From an uncultured Actinomycetes bacterium (GTDB lineage Bacteria > Actinomycetota > Actinomycetes > Nanopelagicales > Nanopelagicaceae), in the NCBI GenBank assembly GCA_903839355.1, contig CAIMBV010000012.1, positions 1 to 13,728 on the forward strand: a stretch of 13,728 nt of DNA. Reading direction: 5' to 3'. The position numbers were made by a program, and so were the translations under genes. The notes under the pieces were generated by a model. It had not been told where the DNA came from, ran no database searches, and was given only the letters and a program-made list of their open reading frames with translations. This document shows positions 8,603 through 13,728 of this stretch, piece after piece (position 1 is the stretch's first letter; each line of letters begins with the position of its first letter).

Positions 8603-8634
8603 TCAGATCAGGCACCTGCCGCGTCGCACTCGCT

Positions 8635-9090
8635 TTAAGAACTCAATATCTGAGCAAATAGGGCTCCTCCAATCAGGGCCGGAGCAAATGGAATCACTCT
8701 CTTTCGCTCCACCAAAAGCCACACCAGACCCAAAAGAGATGCACAGGTCAACGCTGTGAGAACTTTAGATAGCGAACCGAGGATCAACCCCAAGAGGGAG
8801 AAGAGCTTTACATCACCCATCCCTATACCTCCTTTACTGAGAGAACGCATACAGATGCCACCCACCAAGAGATAAATCGCAAAGAGGTTGACGTGGAGAA
8901 AACTTGCAGAGCTACTTCTCACATGTACGAGTTCGATCAGAGCCAAAAGTGCCACCAACGCTCGGTTTGGAATCACGTGCCGCCTAACATCACTGGCAAT
9001 GATCCAGGGCGAAAGGAGTATCAATGGAAGGCATGAGGTCATAATTAAGCCTAGAGAATCGGCCAGATCGAGATTCGTAACTATCCACAA
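8635..9090 (-). CDS. Short prepilin peptidase (A24 family aspartic protease)
   Basis: Likely integral membrane aspartic protease that cuts the leader of type IV or Flp-type prepilins. The 151-residue protein is mostly hydrophobic segments. It has the two A24 aspartates: Asp34 in ASDVRRHVIPN and Asp93 in GIGMGDVKLF (the GxGDxKL motif), plus the family's C-terminal IPFAPALIGGAL. It lacks the cytoplasmic N-terminal methyltransferase domain of PilD, as in TadV/CpaA-like and many actinobacterial members. The start used here is TTG at 9088-9090, abutting the aroE stop. An in-frame ATG at 9040-9042 (residue 17), with AGG about 8 bases upstream, would still keep the first membrane segment and is a real alternative. 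No pilin genes are nearby; a peptidase gene at this spot in the aro cluster occurs in other actinobacteria. Confidence 0.85.
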   Translation of the reverse strand: MWIVTNLDLADSLGLIMTSCLPLILLSPWIIASDVRRHVIPNRALVALLALIELVHVRSSSASFLHVNLFAIYLLVGGICMRSLSKGGIGMGDVKLFSLLGLILGSLSKVLTALTCASLLGLVWLLVERKRVIPFAPALIGGALFAQILSS

Positions 9091-9897
9091 CTACCTGAGA
9101 TGTGAGCGACCGACCGCTAGTAACTCAGGGCGTAAAAAATCGAACTCAACGGTCAGACCGCTAAAGAGAGAGATTTGATCGAGCGCCTGCTCGACAAGGA
9201 GATCTATTCCATCGAGCACATGACTTCCCATTGAAATCGCCTTGGCAAGCAACTTGGTTGGGTAAGGGTTATAGAGAACTTCAAAGAAGGTCGGGATGGT
9301 TGATGCAATTGAATCCACCATGAAATCAGATGCGCCTGCTGGTACGGTAGAAATGACCAGGTCGTAGCCTTCGAGGGAGTGATCCATCCCGTAAAAATTA
9401 ACTGAGCTGGAACTGGCAATCCTGGCCAAAGTCTCGGATCGAGAGAAATTTCGCAATAAGAAATCGATAGAGTGCGCTTCACCATCGAGCGCGCCCAGCG
9501 CCGCTCTTGCGGTTCCCCCGCCACCTATGACAGCCACTCGATCTTTCTGCACCGAACTCAACAACCGTTGAAAACCTGTCCGGTCAGTTGAACTCGCCCG
9601 ATAACTCGACCCGATCTTGAGCAGGGTGTTGGCGGAGCGCATACGAAGAGCGATTGGTTCAATCTCGATTTCTAACGACTCTCTCAAATCGAAGATGGTC
9701 TCCTTGAGCGGCATGGTCAGTGAAAATCCAGTCCAGTCTTCTTCCAGCGCACCTTTGAAGAAATCGAGCGCACGATCTGGCGTTAGTTCTATCGATCCAT
9801 AACTCGCTGGAACCCCAAGTAATTCGTAAGCCCTTTTGTGGAGAGCCGGTGAGAGGCTGTGAGTGATCGGTGATCCAAGAACTGCCGCCTTGATCAT
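9091..9897 (-). CDS. aroE: Shikimate dehydrogenase
   Basis: NADP-dependent reduction of 3-dehydroshikimate to shikimate. The 268-residue protein has the N-terminal substrate-binding block LGSPITHSLSPALHKRAYELLG (SLS at 14-16), TMPLK with catalytic Lys65, ANTL with Asn90, and STDRTG with catalytic Asp105. A Rossmann glycine loop GGGGTAR lies at 125-131. The typical NTDGxG block reads STDRTG and the usual VTxPLK reads LTMPLK, so the protein is somewhat divergent but keeps the Lys/Asp pair. A specialised paralogue (for example quinate/shikimate type) is less likely given its place in an aro cluster. The ATG at 9895-9897 overlaps the mltG stop by 4 bases (ATGA). Confidence 0.96.
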   Translation of the reverse strand: MIKAAVLGSPITHSLSPALHKRAYELLGVPASYGSIELTPDRALDFFKGALEEDWTGFSLTMPLKETIFDLRESLEIEIEPIALRMRSANTLLKIGSSYRASSTDRTGFQRLLSSVQKDRVAVIGGGGTARAALGALDGEAHSIDFLLRNFSRSETLARIASSSSVNFYGMDHSLEGYDLVISTVPAGASDFMVDSIASTIPTFFEVLYNPYPTKLLAKAISMGSHVLDGIDLLVEQALDQISLFSGLTVEFDFLRPELLAVGRSHLR

Positions 9898-10910
9898 TTG
9901 AATGCCCCTGCTGCAACATTCTGCTTATAAAGGGTGAACCAATTTTCGAAGGTGTTGAAATTATTGGTGAACCTGGTGTCATGAGGTTTTACCGTTATGA
10001 AGTAGAGCCAATCTCCTAGTTCAGGATTGAGAGCCCCCGTGATCGCTGCGATGGATGGGTTCGAGATAGGAGTTGGTGGTAGTCCAGTGTGTAAATAAGT
10101 GTTGTATGGAGAGTCAACTTTGGTCGCTTTAATACTCAGACCAATCTGACCTCGTAAACCAAGGGCGTACTGAACCGTCGAATTTAACTCCAATGGCATG
10201 CCAATAGATAGACGGTTGTAAATAACACGAGCAACCTTTGCATAATCGGCTGGATCCGCCTCAATTTGAACGAGTGAAGCCACCGTAAGTACTTGATAAG
10301 GGGTGAAGTGCTCATAACCCTGCGCCAACTTCGTGACGCTAACTTCATCGCTAAATGATTTCAACATCTCAGCCAAGGCATCATGCGTAGTTGTGTTCGG
10401 TGCGAATGAGTATTGAAGCGGAGCCAATTGGCCCTCAAGGGAATTTGTTGGATTAGCGAAGAGAGGTTGAAGGGTATTCAATGAGTCTGATTGAGCGAGA
10501 GAAGTGACCAAATGCAACTCTTTGAGAATGTCGGCTTCCGTTGATCCAGGCAAAACATAGATCGAATCAACAATTCGCTTCTGGTCGAGCAGTTCAGAGA
10601 TCGCCTGATCACTAGGAATCACACTTTGAATGAGATGCACCCCTGGTGCAATTCCCACAACATGACCTGCGATCAGCTTCTTAATGAGAGTGGATGCCTT
10701 CTCAACTACATGCTGAGCTGCCAAATCTTCAGCGATTGCGGTTCCGGTCTCTCCCTTTGTAATGGTGATGCTCACCAAATGTCCAGGGGTTCCCTTTGGA
10801 TAGTCGGCACTTCCATTGAGCACCATGATCCGTTGAACAATTAATGTTACAAACAAAAGCAGCAGTACTATAAAGGCTGTGATGAGATTGCGTTGTTTCG
10901 GCCTATTCAT
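9894..10910 (-). CDS. mltG: Endolytic murein transglycosylase MltG (YceG-like)
   Basis: Inner-membrane lytic transglycosylase that cuts nascent glycan strands and is thought to end their elongation. With the start chosen here it has 338 residues: a short basic cytoplasmic tail, one membrane segment at about 9-28, then the extracytoplasmic LysM-like and YceG domains. The catalytic block reads VASLVQIEADPADYAKVA; Glu217 aligns with the catalytic Glu218 of E. coli MltG. YNRLSIGMPLELNSTVQYALG and NTYLHTGLPPTPISNP are also family signatures. I prefer the ATG at 10908-10910 over an upstream in-frame TTG at 10938-10940, because it follows AGGT about 10 bases upstream and makes the same 8-base overlap with ruvX seen at other junctions here. 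The usual LFPDTY motif is replaced by QLAPLQYSF. Confidence 0.94.
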   Translation of the reverse strand: MNRPKQRNLITAFIVLLLLFVTLIVQRIMVLNGSADYPKGTPGHLVSITITKGETGTAIAEDLAAQHVVEKASTLIKKLIAGHVVGIAPGVHLIQSVIPSDQAISELLDQKRIVDSIYVLPGSTEADILKELHLVTSLAQSDSLNTLQPLFANPTNSLEGQLAPLQYSFAPNTTTHDALAEMLKSFSDEVSVTKLAQGYEHFTPYQVLTVASLVQIEADPADYAKVARVIYNRLSIGMPLELNSTVQYALGLRGQIGLSIKATKVDSPYNTYLHTGLPPTPISNPSIAAITGALNPELGDWLYFITVKPHDTRFTNNFNTFENWFTLYKQNVAAGAFK

Positions 10911-11340
10911 CGAGAGTACCTGCAATTCTCTCGCGCGCAAGTGCGCTCTCCAATATTGCTACCGCAGCCATGGCATCAATTTTGCCCTTGCTCTCCTTGG
11001 CATTTAAACCTGCACCGCGCAAAACCTTGGAGGCAGAAATAGTTGACATCCGTTCATCTACGTAATGAATTGGAAGATCAGTGATTGTTTTAAGTGAATC
11101 TCCAAAAGCGTGAGCTGCGAGGAGCGATGGATTTGAGGCCCCCGACAAATGCTTTGGCTCACCTATCACGATGTAAATAGGTTCATATTCTGCGATGAGC
11201 GATTTGATCTGCCTCAACAAGTCGGGAGCCTCTGCCTGAAGAGTTGCAATAGGTGATGCGATCAGTCCTGAAACATCACTCGCTGCCACACCTATTCGAA
11301 CTTGGCCATAATCAAAGGCGATTCGCCGGCCGTGTCTCAT
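10903..11340 (-). CDS. ruvX: RuvX/YqgF family RNase H-fold nuclease
   Basis: Small RNase H-like protein annotated as a putative Holliday junction resolvase, with a role in 16S rRNA 5' maturation reported for E. coli YqgF. The 145 residues carry the acidic active-site set: Asp10 in IAFDYGQVRIGVA, Glu61 in IGEPKHLSG, Asp95-Glu96 in YVDERMST, and Asp122 in KGKIDAMAAVAIL. The ATG at 11338-11340 is three bases after the alaS stop, and its stop overlaps the mltG start by 8 bases. The alaS-ruvX-mltG-aroE order is widespread in Gram-positive bacteria, which supports the assignment. Confidence 0.96.
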   Translation of the reverse strand: MRHGRRIAFDYGQVRIGVAASDVSGLIASPIATLQAEAPDLLRQIKSLIAEYEPIYIVIGEPKHLSGASNPSLLAAHAFGDSLKTITDLPIHYVDERMSTISASKVLRGAGLNAKESKGKIDAMAAVAILESALARERIAGTLDE

Positions 11341-11343
11341 GGC

Positions 11344-13728
11344 TTAAATGGAACCTATCGCTGCCTTCAGATCAGCCATAGCCGCTGAGATTTTGCTGGA
11401 ATCGACTCCCCCGCCTTGTGCGAAATCATCTTTACCACCTCCACCGCCACCTAAGACGGTAGATCCGATTTTTACCAACTGCCCAGCCTTTACTCCGGAG
11501 GCAATGGACAGTTGCGAGACCGCAACGACAAGAGTGACTCTATCGGCTTGTGCAGAAAGCAGAGCAACGACTGAATGAGGATCGCGATTGCGAAGATCGA
11601 GTGCCATCACCCTTAGATCATCGCCTGTAATGCCATCCGCAACCTGAGCGACCAAAACTTTTCGCTCGCCGATAGTTTCAAAGCCCTTTGCTAACTCATT
11701 CACCGAAGCCAATGCTTGGGCGGATTTAATGGCGGCAAGTTCCTTCTCAATATTCTTAATTTTATTAAGTAGATCCGAGATTCTCTCTGGAAGCTCTTCA
11801 ACCCTTGCGCCTTTAATAATCTCGGTCAGAGAGTTAAGCAGAATATGTTCACGCGCCAGATAAGAGAAGGCATCAGCACCGACCAGTGCTTCAACGCGAC
11901 GAACTCCAGCGCCGATCGAAGACTCACTCAACAATTTAACAACGCCCAGCTCAGCAGAAGAGTGAACGTGAGTACCGCCGCACAATTCACGTGCCCACTC
12001 ACCTACGCTAACGACGCGAACTACATCGCCATACTTTTCACCGAAGAGCGCCATTGCGCCGATCTCCTTGGCGCGGGCTTGGCTCATCTGTTCTGCAGTA
12101 ACATCTAAATTCTCAATCAGAACGGAGTTAACGCGAGCCTCTACATCGTTGAGAACGCTGGCAGGTACCGCTCCGGCGGCCGGGAAATCGAATCTGAAAC
12201 GTCCTGGAGCATTCTCTGATCCAGCCTGGGTAGCACTTTCTCCGAGCGCTTCGCGGAAGGCTTTGTGCACCATATGAGTCGCCGTGTGAGCGCGAGAGAT
12301 CGCTTTACGTCTGGTTTGATCAATCTGCGCAAAGAGTTGGTCGTTGATTTGCGCGGCGCCAGAGATGATTCTTCCACGGTGCACATACAGCCCAGGAACT
12401 GGAGCTTGGACATCATCGATTGCAATTCGTGCGCCATTGGCCAATTGCAAGAAACCGCCATCAGATAGTTGTCCGCCGCCTTCAGCATAGAAAGGTGTGC
12501 GATCCAATACAATCTCTACTTCGCCCTCGTGAGCCTCATCAACATTTTCACCATCAACCATGATCGCTTGGATCTTGGCCTCACCTTCAAGATGCTGATA
12601 ACCGATGAAATCTGTCTTGCCGCGTGCATCAACGATCTTGCGATATTCAGATAGATCGGTATGCCCACTCTTCTTGGCCTTCGCATCTGCCTTGGCGCGA
12701 TCCTTCTGCTCCTTCATCAACTTCCTGAAACCGACCTCGTCGACTTTAAGACCAGACTCGGTCGCCATTTCGAGGGTCAGATCAAAAGGAAATCCGTAGG
12801 TGTCATGGAGCTTGAAAACGGTATCACCTGCAAGCGTCGCACCGTCTTGGCTCTTGGCTTCCGAGGAAGCGAGATCAAATATTTGCGTTCCACTTTTGAG
12901 AGTCGAAAGGAATGACTCCTCTTCAGATTCTGTAACTTCAATAATACGTTCGCGCTTCTCCAGCAGCTCTGGGTATTGCGGAGACATCGCACCAATCGCT
13001 GATAACAAGAGCTCTTTGGAGTTGTGATCTGGGGCTCCAAGGATGCGCATATTCCGAATCGTGCGACGCATCATCCGTCGAAGGACGTATCCCCGACCTT
13101 CGTTTCCTGGCAATACGCCATCTCCGATAAGCATCATTGATGTTCGGGCATGGTCGGCAACTACACGCAAAGAGATATCGCTCTTGGGATCTTTTCCATA
13201 TGTGACGCCCGCAAGTTCTGAAGCCTTGGAGAGAATCTGCATGGTGGTATCGATCTCATAGATGTTCTCGACACCCTGTAGAAGCGCAGCCGTACGTTCG
13301 AGTCCAAGTCCAGTATCAATGTTCTTTGCAGGTAGTTCTCCGATGATTGGGTAATCATCTTTCGTTCCACCATCTGCACGGATATTTTGCATGAAGACTA
13401 AGTTCCAGACCTCGAGGTAGCGATCTTCATCGGCGATCGGTCCACCTTCGCGTCCATATTGTGGTCCGCGATCGTAATAAATTTCAGAGCAAGGACCGCA
13501 TGGACCTGCTACTCCCATTGACCAGAAGTTGTCAGCCATTCCTCTGCGTTGAATTCGCTCCTTTGGCACACCGACCTTCTTATGCCAGATATCAGCTGCC
13601 TCGTCGTCGTTGAGATAAACCGTGACCCACAACTTCTCTTCAGGAAAACCGTATCCACCTTGTGCGATCGGCTTGGTCAGCAGCTCCCACGCCATGGTGA
13701 TTGCGCCCTCTTTGAAGTAGTCACCGAA
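11344..13728 (-). CDS. alaS: Alanyl-tRNA synthetase, missing its N terminus at the window edge
   Basis: Charges tRNA-Ala and edits mischarged Ser/Gly. The reading frame is open to the window edge: 11 codons (FGDYFKEGAIT) precede the first internal Met at 13693-13695, and they match the conserved family block, so that Met is not the start. The fragment has 794 residues; by alignment of the editing motif to E. coli, roughly 80-90 N-terminal residues including motif 1 are outside. Visible parts, in fragment numbering: AGPCGPCSEIYYD (about 74-86), GLGLERTA (140-147), editing-site HTATH (481-485) and CGGTH (583-587), a helical linker near 630-670, and a C-Ala domain with a GGGGGGKDDFAQGGG block near 760-774. 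All zinc/editing residues are intact. It ends with TAA three bases before ruvX. Confidence 0.98.
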   Translation of the reverse strand, partial: FGDYFKEGAITMAWELLTKPIAQGGYGFPEEKLWVTVYLNDDEAADIWHKKVGVPKERIQRRGMADNFWSMGVAGPCGPCSEIYYDRGPQYGREGGPIADEDRYLEVWNLVFMQNIRADGGTKDDYPIIGELPAKNIDTGLGLERTAALLQGVENIYEIDTTMQILSKASELAGVTYGKDPKSDISLRVVADHARTSMMLIGDGVLPGNEGRGYVLRRMMRRTIRNMRILGAPDHNSKELLLSAIGAMSPQYPELLEKRERIIEVTESEEESFLSTLKSGTQIFDLASSEAKSQDGATLAGDTVFKLHDTYGFPFDLTLEMATESGLKVDEVGFRKLMKEQKDRAKADAKAKKSGHTDLSEYRKIVDARGKTDFIGYQHLEGEAKIQAIMVDGENVDEAHEGEVEIVLDRTPFYAEGGGQLSDGGFLQLANGARIAIDDVQAPVPGLYVHRGRIISGAAQINDQLFAQIDQTRRKAISRAHTATHMVHKAFREALGESATQAGSENAPGRFRFDFPAAGAVPASVLNDVEARVNSVLIENLDVTAEQMSQARAKEIGAMALFGEKYGDVVRVVSVGEWARELCGGTHVHSSAELGVVKLLSESSIGAGVRRVEALVGADAFSYLAREHILLNSLTEIIKGARVEELPERISDLLNKIKNIEKELAAIKSAQALASVNELAKGFETIGERKVLVAQVADGITGDDLRVMALDLRNRDPHSVVALLSAQADRVTLVVAVSQLSIASGVKAGQLVKIGSTVLGGGGGGKDDFAQGGGVDSSKISAAMADLKAAIGSI

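Noticed and set aside
8609..8618. Short inverted repeat (CAGG-CA-CCTG) upstream of aroC as an operator or terminator
   Set aside because: Four-base arms with a two-base spacer are expected by chance; there is no T-tract or second copy.
9204..9524. 106-residue minus-strand open frame inside aroE
   Set aside because: Alternative frame of aroE with low-complexity, tryptophan-rich translation and no plausible start context.
10911..10940. Upstream TTG start for mltG adding ten residues
   Set aside because: The ATG at 10908-10910 has a better ribosome site and the 8-base overlap typical of this cluster; the added residues would only extend the cytoplasmic tail.
1..13728. CRISPR array, defence system, mobile element, tRNA or other undescribed system
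   Set aside because: All sequence is accounted for by housekeeping genes with gaps of 80 bases or less. I saw no direct-repeat array, terminal inverted repeats, transposase, integrase or tRNA-like structure.

Overview
The window is a compact, all minus-strand stretch of a bacterial chromosome. In transcription order (high to low coordinates) it reads alaS(partial)-ruvX-mltG-aroE-prepilin peptidase-aroC-aroK-aroB-aroQ-efp-nusB-pyrR-pyrB-pyrC-carA-carB(partial). This gene order, the very actinobacterial chorismate synthase, and an EF-P with a KPGKGP tip loop point to Actinobacteria. Base composition looks near 50% G+C by eye, gaps between genes are tiny and several short lineage-typical genes are absent. 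That would suit a streamlined, moderate-GC actinobacterium such as a freshwater planktonic lineage; this placement is inference, and the actinobacterial assignment is the firm part.

Layout: 11344-13728 holds most of alanyl-tRNA synthetase, cut at its N terminus by the window edge. It is followed by the RuvX/YqgF nuclease-fold protein and the MltG peptidoglycan transglycosylase (9894-11340). Then comes a shikimate/chorismate block (5402-9897): aroE, aroC, aroK, aroB and aroQ, with a short type IV/Flp prepilin peptidase between aroE and aroC. Next are efp and nusB (4392-5381), two translation/transcription factors. An 80-base leader (4312-4391) opens the pyrimidine operon pyrR-pyrB-pyrC-carA-carB (1-4311), whose carB is cut after 137 codons.

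Function: the five aro enzymes cover 3-dehydroquinate to chorismate except EPSP synthase (aroA), plus dehydroquinate synthase; the first step (DAHP synthase) and aroA must lie elsewhere. CarA/CarB, PyrB and PyrC carry out the first three steps of UMP synthesis, and PyrR is the UMP-sensing RNA-binding regulator. The leader just before pyrR contains a recognisable PyrR-binding RNA hairpin whose lower stem pairs with the pyrR Shine-Dalgarno sequence. Almost all genes tile with 4-base or 8-base stop/start overlaps or abut directly, which implies extensive translational coupling.

I found no mobile element, CRISPR array, defence system, RNA gene or undescribed system. The best observations are regulatory: the PyrR hairpin with a duplicated anti-Shine-Dalgarno heptamer, and possible leaderless promoters for efp and, more weakly, aroC. 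No stretch without a gene exceeds 80 bases.
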